From contig NZ_CP022297.1 of assembly GCF_017310015.1 (NCBI RefSeq), positions 1,550,001 to 1,614,000 of the forward strand: a DNA stretch of 64,000 bases, read 5' to 3'. The position numbers and the translations under genes were made by a program. Shown here piece by piece: positions 7,144 through 14,517 of this stretch; the stretch's first letter is position 1, and every line of letters begins with the position of its first letter. The notes beneath the pieces were generated by a model. That model saw only the letters and a program-made list of their open reading frames with translations, was not told where the DNA came from and ran no database searches. The stretch is from Marinobacterium iners (lineage in GTDB: Bacteria; Pseudomonadota; Gammaproteobacteria; Pseudomonadales; Balneatricaceae).

Positions 7144-8022
7144 ATGAAAAAACAGCTGCTGGTCTTACTGATACCCTTCCTGCTATTGCCAGGATGTGCG
7201 ACTGGCCCGTCTGCTCTCAGACATGATGTCGCCGTGTCGTATGACGCCGAGCGTATCGCCTATGATGTGGCCGGAGAGGGCGGAACAGCGCTGATTTTCG
7301 TTCACGGCTGGAGTTGTGACGGGCGCTACTGGCAAGAGCAGGTCCCGGTATTCGCGAAAGACTATCGGGTCATTACGGTCGACTTGGCAGGGCATGGGCA
7401 TTCCTCATTGGAGCGATCCGATTATTCAATGCTGTCCTTCGCCCAGGATGTGAAAGCCGTTATGGACAGGGAAAACATTGGTCGCGCGGTTCTGATCGGG
7501 CATTCAATGGGAGGTGGCGTGATTGCCGAGGCGGCCAGACTCATGCCGAAGAGGGTTGTGGGTATTGTCGGGGTCGATACCTTGCAAAACGTTGCGCAGC
7601 ATACACCTGAGAGCGTCATTGATGAGATGGTAACGCCATTTGAATCTGATTTCAGAACGGCGACGCAGGGTTTTGTTTCACAAATGTTCCCGGCAGGCAC
7701 CGATCAACAGCTGATGAACTGGATAATGGAAGACATGTCATCAGCGCCCAAGGCGCCGGCCATGAGTGCCTTTCGTAATTACCTGGGACAGTATGTCAGC
7801 GGAGACGCCGCCGCTGTCTTCAAGGATGTCAGCGTTCCTGTGGTCTCAATAAATGCACGACTGTGGCCGACCGCATTTGAAGAAAACCAAAAGCATATTA
7901 AAGACTATCAGCTTCTCTATATTGAGGAATCAGGCCACTTTCCCATGCTGGAAAGGCCCGATGCCTTCAATGCGCTGTTACAACAGGCCATTGATGCAAT
8001 CGAAACGCGAAATGGCATCTAG
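7144..8022 (+). CDS. Alpha/beta-hydrolase lipoprotein
   Basis: A 292-residue hydrolase. The N-terminus is a lipoprotein signal ending in LPGC (Cys about residue 18), so the mature protein should be lipid-anchored in the envelope. Alpha/beta hydrolase landmarks are the oxyanion HGWSCDGRYW segment (about 54-63), the nucleophile elbow GHSMGGG with Ser about residue 121, and the late His in EESGHFPMLERPD (about 271). The acid residue is not assigned with confidence. The substrate is unknown. The gene belongs to the variable region after the integron cassettes and may be co-transcribed with the methyltransferase upstream. Confidence 0.85.
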   Translation: MKKQLLVLLIPFLLLPGCATGPSALRHDVAVSYDAERIAYDVAGEGGTALIFVHGWSCDGRYWQEQVPVFAKDYRVITVDLAGHGHSSLERSDYSMLSFAQDVKAVMDRENIGRAVLIGHSMGGGVIAEAARLMPKRVVGIVGVDTLQNVAQHTPESVIDEMVTPFESDFRTATQGFVSQMFPAGTDQQLMNWIMEDMSSAPKAPAMSAFRNYLGQYVSGDAAAVFKDVSVPVVSINARLWPTAFEENQKHIKDYQLLYIEESGHFPMLERPDAFNALLQQAIDAIETRNGI

Positions 8023-8065
8023 CCTTTGCATCACATGCGCGCCGGTGTCTCCTCTGGCGTTCGTC

Positions 8066-8093
8066 TTGACGTACGTACTCAAAAGCGTACACT
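8066..8093 (+). promoter_or_regulatory. Promoter of the YefM/YoeB-like operon
   Basis: TTGACG (8066-8071) and TACACT (8088-8093) are separated by 16 bases. The spacer and -10 contain GTACGTAC and GCGTAC repeats, which could be bound by the antitoxin, as is usual for autoregulated toxin-antitoxin operons. The start codon is at 8126. Confidence 0.55.
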
Positions 8094-8125
8094 TGGTGAA
8101 AAGTTGAACACGCAAGAGGTGCGTC

Positions 8126-8368
8126 ATGACCGGAATCACAGCCACTGAGGCGCGCAGCAACCTTTATCGGTTGATTGACGAGACCGCCGAATCCCACCAG
8201 CCAATCGTCATCATGGGTAAGCGGAACAAAGCCGTCCTGGTTTCCGAGGAAGACTGGTCTGCAATTCAGGAAACACTTTACCTGCTCTCCGTACCCGGTA
8301 TGCGGGAGTCTATTCGTGAGGGTATGGTTATTCCCGTGGATGAGTGCGATGAGGAGCTGAACTGGTGA
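8126..8368 (+). CDS. Type II antitoxin, YefM/Phd family
   Basis: An 80-residue antitoxin. The N-terminal part (ITATEARSNLYRLIDETAESHQPIVIMGKRNKAVLVS, given here in outline) is the DNA-binding Phd/YefM fold. The C-terminal acidic segment DECDEELNW would wrap the toxin. By family knowledge it neutralises the toxin and represses its own promoter. Its stop overlaps the toxin start by four bases (GTGA), giving translational coupling. Confidence 0.9.
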   Translation: MTGITATEARSNLYRLIDETAESHQPIVIMGKRNKAVLVSEEDWSAIQETLYLLSVPGMRESIREGMVIPVDECDEELNW

Positions 8369-8628
8369 CATGGAAGTTGGTTTACACCAAACAAGCCCAG
8401 AAGGACGCAAAGAAGCTGGCCTCCAGCGGCCTCAAACCAAAAGCCGAAGAGTTATTGGCACTCATTGCAGAAGATCCGTACCGCAAGCCACCCCCGTTCG
8501 AGAACCTGGTTGGTGATCTTGAGGGTGCCTATTCACGCCGAATCAATATCCAGCACCGTCTGGTATACCAAGTGCTTGAAGACGAGAAAGTGGTAAAAGT
8601 CCTCCGTCTCTGGAGCCACTACGAATGA
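8365..8628 (+). CDS. Type II toxin, Txe/YoeB family mRNA interferase
   Basis: An 87-residue toxin starting at a GTG that overlaps the antitoxin stop. The RelE-like fold is evident: LVYTKQAQKDAKKL at the start, ENLVGDLEGAYSRRINIQHRLVYQV in the middle and the C-terminal LRLWSHYE. The last matches the YoeB catalytic end (R..H and terminal aromatic residue). YoeB/Txe toxins cleave mRNA at ribosomes. Both genes are intact, unlike the two toxin genes that follow, so this pair could be functional and stabilise the accessory block. Confidence 0.9.
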   Translation: MTWKLVYTKQAQKDAKKLASSGLKPKAEELLALIAEDPYRKPPPFENLVGDLEGAYSRRINIQHRLVYQVLEDEKVVKVLRLWSHYE

Positions 8629-8637
8629 TGCATAAGC

Positions 8638-8796
8638 GGAGTCGCCGTATTGGTGGATGTTCACGAGTACGAGAGGATGCAGGAGCGCCTTGAAATTCTG
8701 GAAGAGCTATATAAGGCGGAAGAACAGATAGCATCCGGTGATGGCATTGCGCATGAAAACGCGAAAAACAGGGTTTTGAGCAAGCTGGCTCCATGA
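8638..8796 (+). pseudogene. Truncated Phd/YefM antitoxin
   Basis: The open frame without a start encodes a segment beginning GVAVLVDVHEYERMQERLEIL and ending in NRVLSKLAP, the C-terminal two-thirds of a Phd-type antitoxin. The N-terminal DNA-binding part is missing and replaced by the end of the YoeB-like gene. The stop overlaps the ATG of the following toxin (8793). Confidence 0.65.
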
Positions 8797-9079
8797 AGAT
8801 TGTTTGGTCCCCGCTCGCGCTTGTGCGTGTGGAAGATACAGCCCGCTATATAGCAGAAGATAGCCCGGATGCTGCGGTGGCTGGGTGGAGGACTTGTTCT
8901 CTGCGGTAGAACGGTTAGCCGACTTTCCTGAAAGTGGACGAATGGTTCCCGAGCTAGGATCGCCCCGTATCAGGGAGCTGATATTCGGTACGTATCGGGT
9001 TATTTACAGTGCCAAAGATCAACACGGCTATAAACGGGTGCGTGAGCAGGTCGTTAAATTTCTTGACCGCACCTGTTAA
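8793..9079 (+). pseudogene. ParE-family toxin, frameshifted
   Basis: The ATG at 8793 opens with MKIVWSPLALVRVEDTARYIAED, a ParE/RelE start, and runs to a stop near 8908. The rest of the toxin (VEDLFSAVERLADFPESGR, then IRELIFGTYRVIYSA and VREQVVKFLDRTC) continues in another frame from about 8885. A single frameshift near 8880 splits it. ParE toxins poison DNA gyrase; this copy should be inactive unless the shift is a sequencing error. Confidence 0.75.
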
Positions 9080-9122
9080 CAGGTGCTTTCTATGGCACCA
9101 AATCGTTGATCAGGTAATCACT

Positions 9123-9392
9123 ATGCAAGTGAAATTTTCCGAGGATGTCATTCCTCTATCAGACCTGAAGGTCAATCCCGGAAAGGTGGTTGGCCGAGCG
9201 CAAGATACGCATCGCCCCATCCTGCTCACCAGCCGTGGCCGCGGCATAGCTGTTGTTCAGGGGCTCGAGGATTATGAGAGAACCGCAGAGGAATTGCGGT
9301 TTGTAAAGGCGGTGGCGCAGGGGCTTGTGGATGTTCGTGAGGGCAACACCGTATCGTTGGATGATGCCAGGAAAGCATTGGGTATCAAGTAA
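9123..9392 (+). CDS. Phd/YefM-type antitoxin
   Basis: An 89-residue antitoxin starting at the ATG 9123. KFSEDVIPLSDLKVNPGKV (residues 3-21) followed by RPILLTSRGRGIAVVQGLEDYER is the typical Phd/YefM DNA-binding domain. The C-terminal helix with VREGNTVSLDDARKALGI is the usual toxin-binding tail. The stop directly abuts the start of the next toxin. It remains intact although its toxin is broken, a pattern seen when toxin loss is tolerated before antitoxin loss. Confidence 0.85.
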   Translation: MQVKFSEDVIPLSDLKVNPGKVVGRAQDTHRPILLTSRGRGIAVVQGLEDYERTAEELRFVKAVAQGLVDVREGNTVSLDDARKALGIK

Positions 9393-9691
9393 ATGGAATT
9401 ACGCATCGCCCAGTCCGCTCTTGAGGACTTACAGGCTATTCAGGCGTATTACAAAAGCAGGATGTGCCACATATCGGTGATGATTTCGTGGCTGCTATCC
9501 TGGAGCACTGTGAAATACTTCAAATCCACCCCGATGCTGGACGAGTCGTGCCTGAATTCAACATGGATACTATTCGAGAATTGATTCACGCGCTGTTTCG
9601 AGTTGTCTATCTCAGGCAGGCAAAAGAGGTTGTGCTCATACGAGTCTGGTGGAGAGAGGCAGCTCGAATTACCAGCAAACGCAACATAACC
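9393..9691 (+). pseudogene. ParE-family toxin with two frameshifts
   Basis: The reading starts MELRIAQSALEDLQAIQAYYK and then leaves frame in the run AAAA at 9453-9456, where one A appears lost. The toxin continues from about 9455 as DVPHIGDDFVAAILEHCEIL, then IRELIHALFRVVYLRQ and VVLIRVW. A second shift near 9645 is needed to reach the short tail RQLELPANAT and the stop at 9689. Spacing and motifs are those of ParE toxins. Two independent shifts argue for true decay rather than one read error. Confidence 0.7.
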
Positions 9692-9750
9692 AAGCCATTC
9701 ACCGGATGCCAAGCTCTCTGCTTCATAGCGACCCTGCTTGATCCCTGCCA

Positions 9751-10137
9751 TCACCCTAGATTAACAACCAGCAGGTCAGCCTTGACGGTGTTAACCAGCT
9801 TGGGGACTGAGCTGAAGAATCGGCTGATCAGGCTGTGGTGGTGGCCGCAGACAACCAGGTCGATATCACTGGCCTCGACCAGGCCCTCCACCTTCATATG
9901 TAAATCACCAATGACTGTCATGGTCTCAGTCACCGGGTAGCCACACTCAGCAGCAAGCGTTTGCAGTTGCGCCTGCAGATCTGCTTCATCTTCCGGATAT
10001 GCTCTCAGGTGGTCCGTTTCGACATATACAATCGACAGCTTGCTGTTGGCCGGTTGGGCCTGCTCGATGGCTTTGTCGATCAGCGTTTTGCTGGCTTCAG
10101 ACAGGTCCACGGTAACCAGAACATGTTGGTAGCTCAT
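9751..10137 (-). CDS. Universal stress protein UspA family
   Basis: A 128-residue single-domain Usp protein. The start YQHVLVTVDLSEASKTLIDKA is the typical first strand and helix. The segment VEASDIDLVVCGHHHS followed by SSVPKLVNTVKADLLVV is the C-terminal nucleotide-binding part of the ATP-binding type. An ATG at 10137 with GGGAGA upstream is preferred over one ten codons earlier. Usp proteins bind ATP and aid survival in growth arrest; the specific trigger is not visible. It is divergent from the RIO kinase gene. Confidence 0.88.
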   Translation of the reverse strand: MSYQHVLVTVDLSEASKTLIDKAIEQAQPANSKLSIVYVETDHLRAYPEDEADLQAQLQTLAAECGYPVTETMTVIGDLHMKVEGLVEASDIDLVVCGHHHSLISRFFSSVPKLVNTVKADLLVVNLG

Positions 10138-10260
10138 CTTTCTTCTCCCAGTCAATGGGTTCGGCATCTGTCACAAGCTTAGCAGTTCAGGATCATGGTG
10201 GCCGTTGACCCTTTAACGGTACAATGGCGTTTTTTACCGACCAATACCGGCAGGCGCTAT

Positions 10261-11124
10261 TTGAAAATACCCGCACGCTTACAGCCTCTCTTCAATGATG
10301 GCCTGATCGATGAAGTCATCAGCCGCCTTATGAGCGGCAAAGAGGCCGATATCTATATTGTTCGGTGCGGCGATACCATTCGCTGTGCCAAAGTCTATAA
10401 GGATGCGGTCAAGCGCAGCTTCAAAAAGGCAGCGCAATATCAGGAGGGGCGCAAAGTGCGCAGTGGGCGCCAGGCGCGCGCCATGGAAAAGCGTTCAAAC
10501 TACGGCCGCAAGCAGCAGGAAGAGGTGTGGCAGAACGCTGAAATCAACGCACTGTCGACACTGGCAAGAGCCGGTGTACGGGTACCTGAGACCTATGGTT
10601 GCTTCGATGGCGTGCTGTTGATGGAGCTGGTTACGGACGATGCCGGCGATGTCGCACCGCGACTGGCGGATGTATCGATGTCAGAAGAGCAGGCCATTGA
10701 AGATCATGCCCTGATGATGCATTACATCACGCTCATGCTGTGTGAGGGCATAGTGCATGGTGACCTGTCGGAGTTCAACGTGCTGGTGGATGATTACGGC
10801 CCGGTGATCATCGACCTGCCGCAGGCGGTCAACGCGGCGTCCAACAACAGCGCGCAGGCCATGTTCGCCCGCGACGTGAATAATATGCGTCGCTATTACG
10901 GCCAGTACGCGCCGGATTTGCTGAATACACAGTACGCGAACGAAATCTGGGCGCTGTTTGAGGAAGGTGAGTTGACCCCGGATTCTGAACTGAGCGGTGA
11001 GTTTGAGGATGAGGGTGATGACTCCGATGTGGATGCCGTGCTGGAAGAGATAAAAGCGGTGCTGCAGGAAGACCAGCAGCGCCGTGAGCGTTTGCGTGAG
11101 GCGGCTGAGTCATCAGATCAGTAG
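10261..11124 (+). CDS. RIO-type serine/threonine protein kinase
   Basis: A RIO-family atypical kinase. The frame opens at an ATG at 10195, but homologues normally begin near the segment (L)KIPARLQPLFNDGL. A TTG at 10261 with GGCAGG eight bases before it is a better start, and a TACAAT -10-like box at about 10219-10224 lies between the two. Visible motifs are the lysine in RCAKVYKDAVKRSFKKA, the hinge region VLLMELVTD, the catalytic HGDLSEFNVLV and the metal-binding IIDLPQAV. The C-terminal tail is acidic, then basic. The bacterial substrate is unknown. Start choice is uncertain; the family call is firm. Confidence 0.88.
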   Translation: MKIPARLQPLFNDGLIDEVISRLMSGKEADIYIVRCGDTIRCAKVYKDAVKRSFKKAAQYQEGRKVRSGRQARAMEKRSNYGRKQQEEVWQNAEINALSTLARAGVRVPETYGCFDGVLLMELVTDDAGDVAPRLADVSMSEEQAIEDHALMMHYITLMLCEGIVHGDLSEFNVLVDDYGPVIIDLPQAVNAASNNSAQAMFARDVNNMRRYYGQYAPDLLNTQYANEIWALFEEGELTPDSELSGEFEDEGDDSDVDAVLEEIKAVLQEDQQRRERLREAAESSDQ

Positions 11125-11280
11125 CGTGTGCCGAGTGCCTGTGAACCCCACGCGTGTTGCCTCCCGTTTCCCCCGTTTCCGAATTTTCTGCTAGCTTGCC
11201 ATGTGAAAGGCGCTGAACCTTTCGGTCCTGGCATGCCGTTCAGGGCCCAGGCGTCTCCCTGAAACTGGCAACAGCAGGAG

Positions 11281-12039
11281 ATGAAAATGAATACGGACGC
11301 GAAACGCGCTGTTCTATACCGCATGAAGACGCCCGAGCATCAGTGTCCCTTCGGGCGCAAGACCCTGCATACCTTGCGGCAGGCCGGATTCGATGTTGAA
11401 GACCATCATTTGAATTCGCGTGAAGAAACCGATGCCTTCAAGACCGAGCATGATGTGGATACTACGCCACAGACGTTTATTAACGGTGAGCGCATTGGCG
11501 GCTATGAAGAGGTGCGCGAGTACGTGGGCAAGCCACTGCCAGACCCTGATGCCACCAGCTATCGCCCGGTGGCTGCACTGTTCGCGATGACCGCTCTGAC
11601 CGCGCTGGCCCTGAATATAGGGGTGAATGGCAGCCTGATATCGGTACAAACGGTCGAGTGGTTTATTGCGCTTTCGATGGTGGCTCTGGCATTGCTGAAG
11701 CTGCAGGATGTCGAGAGCTTTTCCACCATGTTTCTTAACTATGACCTGCTCGCGCGACGTTGGGTACCCTATGGATATATTTATCCTTACGCCGAGGGCC
11801 TGGCCGGTGTACTGATGGTGGGTGGGCTGCTGAACTGGGTGTCGATTCCGATTGCGCTTTTCATCGGTAGCGTGGGTGCGATGTCGGTGTTCAAGGCCGT
11901 TTACATTGATCAGCGTGAGCTCAAATGCGCCTGTGTCGGTGGTGCGAACAGTGTTCCTCTGGGCTTTGTGTCGCTAACGGAAAACCTGATGATGATCGCC
12001 ATGGCGCTGTGGATGTGGTTCGCCCACGGCTCGTTTTAG
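11281..12039 (+). CDS. Glutaredoxin-MauE fusion membrane protein
   Basis: A 252-residue fusion. Residues 1-80 are a glutaredoxin-like domain with CPFGRKTLHTL near residue 21 and the TTPQTFINGERIGGYEEV substrate loop. The usual CPYC/CPFC has lost its second cysteine (CPFG). Residues 95-250 form about four or five membrane helices of the MauE/DoxX-like family, with a Cys-Ala-Cys near residue 219 on the loop before the last helix. MauE-type proteins help disulfide formation or maturation of redox enzymes. The fusion suggests that the monothiol domain exchanges with the membrane CxC pair. An AGGAG site precedes the ATG. The partner protein is not evident here. Confidence 0.8.
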   Translation: MKMNTDAKRAVLYRMKTPEHQCPFGRKTLHTLRQAGFDVEDHHLNSREETDAFKTEHDVDTTPQTFINGERIGGYEEVREYVGKPLPDPDATSYRPVAALFAMTALTALALNIGVNGSLISVQTVEWFIALSMVALALLKLQDVESFSTMFLNYDLLARRWVPYGYIYPYAEGLAGVLMVGGLLNWVSIPIALFIGSVGAMSVFKAVYIDQRELKCACVGGANSVPLGFVSLTENLMMIAMALWMWFAHGSF

Positions 12040-12046
12040 CGGGCGA

Positions 12047-12075
12047 TTCGCAAACGGTATTGTCCGCTTTATAAT
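12047..12075 (+). promoter_or_regulatory. Promoter of the guanidine riboswitch-sugE transcript
   Basis: TTCGCA (12047-12052) and a perfect TATAAT (12070-12075) are spaced by 17 bases. Transcription would begin about 12082, just before the riboswitch hairpins. Confidence 0.7.
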
Positions 12076-12094
12076 GGCCAGCAAATATCAAACA

Positions 12095-12159
12095 GATGTG
12101 GGGACGACCCCACCTCTCTGCATTCCATTGGGGACGGCCCCACGCAAGAGAGGTGTTGT
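12095..12159 (+). promoter_or_regulatory. Guanidine-II (mini-ykkC) riboswitch
   Basis: Two short stem-loops with the diagnostic ACGR loop are present: GTGGGG-ACGA-CCCCAC (12098-12113) and TGGGG-ACGG-CCCCA (12129-12142). CCTCTCT right after the first hairpin (12113-12119) is complementary to AGAGAGG (12147-12153), which is the ribosome site of the next gene. Free RNA can hide the site in that pairing. Guanidinium binding to the two loops should release it. This is the known mini-ykkC arrangement and mode of translational control. Confidence 0.93.
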
Positions 12160-12477
12160 ATGAGCTGGTTGATTCTGTGTCTGGCAGGCGTGCTGGAAAT
12201 TAGCTGGGCCATCGGCCTTAAATATACCGAAGGCTTTACTCGGTTCTGGCCCAGTGTGGCCACGGTTGTCTCACTGCTGGTGAGTTTTGCGCTGCTCGGC
12301 ATTGCCATGCGCTCCCTCCCGGTAGGGACCGCCTATGCGGTGTGGGTCGGTATCGGGGCTGTCGGTACAGCCGTGCTGGGCATGCTGCTGTTTGGCGAAT
12401 CCACTGAGCCGCTCAGGCTGGTCAGCCTGGGGCTGATCTGTGCCGGTATTGTGGGGCTGAAGCTGGCACATGGCTGA
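12160..12477 (+). CDS. sugE: Guanidinium exporter, SMR family (SugE/Gdx)
   Basis: A 105-residue, four-helix small multidrug resistance protein. The conserved membrane glutamate is in LAGVLEISWAIGLKYTEGF (Glu about 13), and the Gdx-subtype features GTAYAVWVGIGAVGT and LFGE are present. Gdx proteins export guanidinium in exchange for protons and insert in opposite orientations as dimers. The guanidine-II riboswitch directly upstream makes guanidinium the near-certain substrate. Confidence 0.93.
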   Translation: MSWLILCLAGVLEISWAIGLKYTEGFTRFWPSVATVVSLLVSFALLGIAMRSLPVGTAYAVWVGIGAVGTAVLGMLLFGESTEPLRLVSLGLICAGIVGLKLAHG

Positions 12478-12498
12478 GTCTTACTGCTAAGAGGATCT

Positions 12499-13197
12499 AT
12501 GGACAGCATCATGTATCAATGGAGTGTACAGTGCGGCAAAGGGGAAATGTCTGTGCTGCCGGATGGCTGTCGCGACTTGATTGCCATCAGTTCTCAAGGT
12601 GGGCCTGTGAATTTTGTCTGCACAGGGCTGGATGCAAGCCCCAGACATGTGGTTTGTGAGGGCGAGACCCGGTTTGTGGGGATACGTTTGGCGCCTGGTG
12701 TTTCATTTCCCTGGGAGCGCGCTGAGTCGAGTGTAAAGTATAGTGACCAGCCGTTGCTTGATGCTGCCGCTAGGCTGGACCATGAGGCAGAGCCGGCCGA
12801 TATGCAGCAGTGTCTTTTGGACGTAATGGAGTACGCGCAACTGCCACCCCAATGGCTGGCAGATTGCCTGCAGGAGTTGAATGAGGGACGATCCATTAGC
12901 CATCCCCGCAGCGAACGCAGTATCCGCCGAGGGGTGCTGGATCTTACCGGTGCATCACCTCGCTTCTGGAAAGGGCTTGGTCGAGAAAGGCGTGCTGGCC
13001 TTGCGATTGTGCAGTCGGACCTGCCGTTGGCAGACATTGCTTTGGCCCATGGTTACGCTGATCAGGCACATCTGTGCCGGGACGTGCGGCGCTGGCTCGG
13101 AGTCACCCCAGCCAGACTGCGGCAGCAGCCAGAGGCCGAATGGATCGGCTTGGCGTCACCGGATGCGTTTTCAATTATTGCGAATCGTCAAGAATGA
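12499..13197 (+). CDS. AraC-family transcriptional regulator
   Basis: A 232-residue regulator. Residues 1-90 form a cupin-like DUF6597 sensor (VLPDGCRDLIAISS, then FVGIRLAPG). The C-terminal half holds the two helix-turn-helix motifs of AraC proteins, with DLPLADIALAHGYADQAHLCRDVRRWLGVTPARLRQ the second and best preserved (here in outline, about residues 175-212). The gene overlaps the convergent VOC gene by 23 bases at its 3' end. The target and ligand are unknown; the neighbouring VOC gene is a plausible target by proximity only. Confidence 0.85.
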   Translation: MDSIMYQWSVQCGKGEMSVLPDGCRDLIAISSQGGPVNFVCTGLDASPRHVVCEGETRFVGIRLAPGVSFPWERAESSVKYSDQPLLDAAARLDHEAEPADMQQCLLDVMEYAQLPPQWLADCLQELNEGRSISHPRSERSIRRGVLDLTGASPRFWKGLGRERRAGLAIVQSDLPLADIALAHGYADQAHLCRDVRRWLGVTPARLRQQPEAEWIGLASPDAFSIIANRQE

Positions 13198-13585
13198 AAC
13201 GCTGAAAGGATTCATCTGGCGCAATTGGATGGTAGCAATAGATCATGGTTCCGGCCGGATCCTTGAGGCCAAAACCGCGATCTCCCCATGGATGGTCTTC
13301 AAGTGGTATCTCCACGGGTAGTCCTGCGGTTCGGTGCAGACGTTCATGGACGCTATCAGCGTCAGAAACCCTCAGATTAAGGCACACACCACCGGTAAAC
13401 GTGGTCATGCCGTCCTGCGGTAGCATAATACAGAGTTCAACATCAGAGTCGGTTGTGCCAAGACGCAATACCACATACCAGCCACAGTCGAAGACCGGAC
13501 GTGCGTTAAAATGGGTTTCGTAAAAGTGGCGAGTCTCTTCCAGGGCGGGCGTTACGAGAGTCATGCTGGCTGATCGAATATCCAT
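13175..13585 (-). CDS. VOC/glyoxalase-fold protein
   Basis: A 136-residue single-module vicinal-oxygen-chelate protein. It begins MDIRSASMTLVTPALEETRHFY and has the closing motif PWGDRGFGLKDPAGTMIYCYHP typical of the glyoxalase/bleomycin-resistance/dioxygenase superfamily. An upstream in-frame ATG exists at 13639, but the ATG at 13585 with AGG before it fits the family start. The reaction is not predictable. The gene is convergent with the AraC-like regulator. Confidence 0.83.
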   Translation of the reverse strand: MDIRSASMTLVTPALEETRHFYETHFNARPVFDCGWYVVLRLGTTDSDVELCIMLPQDGMTTFTGGVCLNLRVSDADSVHERLHRTAGLPVEIPLEDHPWGDRGFGLKDPAGTMIYCYHPIAPDESFQRFILDDSQ

Positions 13586-13731
13586 ATCTGTACCTGTATA
13601 AATTAAAATGATGCAGTGTGTGCCGAAGGCTGCACACAAAAATAGGACAAGGGCTTTGTCCCGTATTGAATATATTGGCCAAATCGGAGCAGCACACAGT
13701 TGCGCGGTAGGCTAGCTGACGAGGAGTAAGT

Positions 13732-14196
13732 GTGGGCGTGAACTGGAGCGTGAATGAGGGTCGGAATCCTTATGTGGCGGAAGAGTCGGCGGTTGGGTTG
13801 GTGTTTCACGCCGCCGAATCAACCGCGGTCGACGATGTGGCAGTGAAGGACGTTGTTGAAGCGGCACTTGAGCGAGCGGTGGAGTGTCTCGATGCGAACG
13901 TTAAAAACGAGTCACTTTATTTCATGGTGGAGTGGGCGCCTTCATGTTCCGTTTTGCGGCTGGCGGTTACGGATGCAGGTAAGGTACAGGACTCGCCAGA
14001 GGTGGTCGTCTGTCAATTTCCGGCGTTGAATACGGTGCTGCAACAGGCGGAAGATGGGCCGGCAAGGCTTGAAGCCTTTTCTGACAAGGTCAGCTTCTGG
14101 GCCAAGGACTATCTTTCGACCAGTACCGAATTCATGAACTATTCGCTGGTTGCACTGTACGCCACGACGGTACGTGCCGAGGCGGTTCTGCTCTAG
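13732..14196 (+). CDS. Hypothetical protein, 154 residues
   Basis: I do not recognise this protein. It begins at a GTG with GAGGAG seven bases upstream, which supports a real gene. It is acidic, has no signal peptide or membrane segment and no repeats. Hydrophobic and charged segments alternate in a way typical of a compact alpha/beta fold (for example SLYFMVEWAPSCSVLRLAVTD near residues 60-80). It stands alone between a VOC gene and the min operon, which it faces convergently. Codon use resembles the chromosome rather than the cassette block. Confidence 0.7.
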   Translation: MGVNWSVNEGRNPYVAEESAVGLVFHAAESTAVDDVAVKDVVEAALERAVECLDANVKNESLYFMVEWAPSCSVLRLAVTDAGKVQDSPEVVVCQFPALNTVLQQAEDGPARLEAFSDKVSFWAKDYLSTSTEFMNYSLVALYATTVRAEAVLL

Positions 14197-14218
14197 ACGG
14201 AGACCCTCAACCTTTGGT

Positions 14219-14243
14219 TTAAAAAGCCCGCAGATGCGGGCTT
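14219..14243 (-). terminator. Terminator of the minCDE operon
   Basis: AAGCCCGCA (14224-14232) and TGCGGGCTT (14235-14243) form a perfect nine-pair stem. On the minus strand it is followed by TTTTTAAA. It lies 26 bases past the minE stop. Confidence 0.85.
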
Positions 14244-14268
14244 GTTCGAACCAGGATAGGCGCAGGCG

Positions 14269-14517
14269 TCAGCTCTTTTCCGGCAGGGTGACGTTCAGCT
14301 CCAGGATGGAGCAGTCTTCATCCAGATTGACCTGTACGTCCTGCGGCGATACATCCACATACTTGGCAATCACGGCCAGAATTTCCTGCTGCATCTGCGG
14401 CAAATAGTCAGGCTGGCTGCGCTGTGAGCGTTCGTATGCGACCAGTACCTGCAATCGCTCCTTGGCAACGCTGGCCGAGGACTGCTTCTTTTGTCGAAAA
14501 TAACTCAGAATACCCAT
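14269..14517 (-). CDS. minE: Cell division topological specificity factor MinE
   Basis: An 82-residue MinE. The N-terminal amphipathic membrane-targeting part MGILSYFRQKKQSS and the anti-MinCD helix KERLQVLVAYERSQRSQPDYL are followed by the topological specificity domain with LPQMQQEILAVIAKYV. It displaces MinC from MinD and drives the pole-to-pole oscillation that places FtsZ at mid-cell. Its ATG overlaps the minD stop by one base (TGATG), giving tight coupling. Confidence 0.97.
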   Translation of the reverse strand: MGILSYFRQKKQSSASVAKERLQVLVAYERSQRSQPDYLPQMQQEILAVIAKYVDVSPQDVQVNLDEDCSILELNVTLPEKS

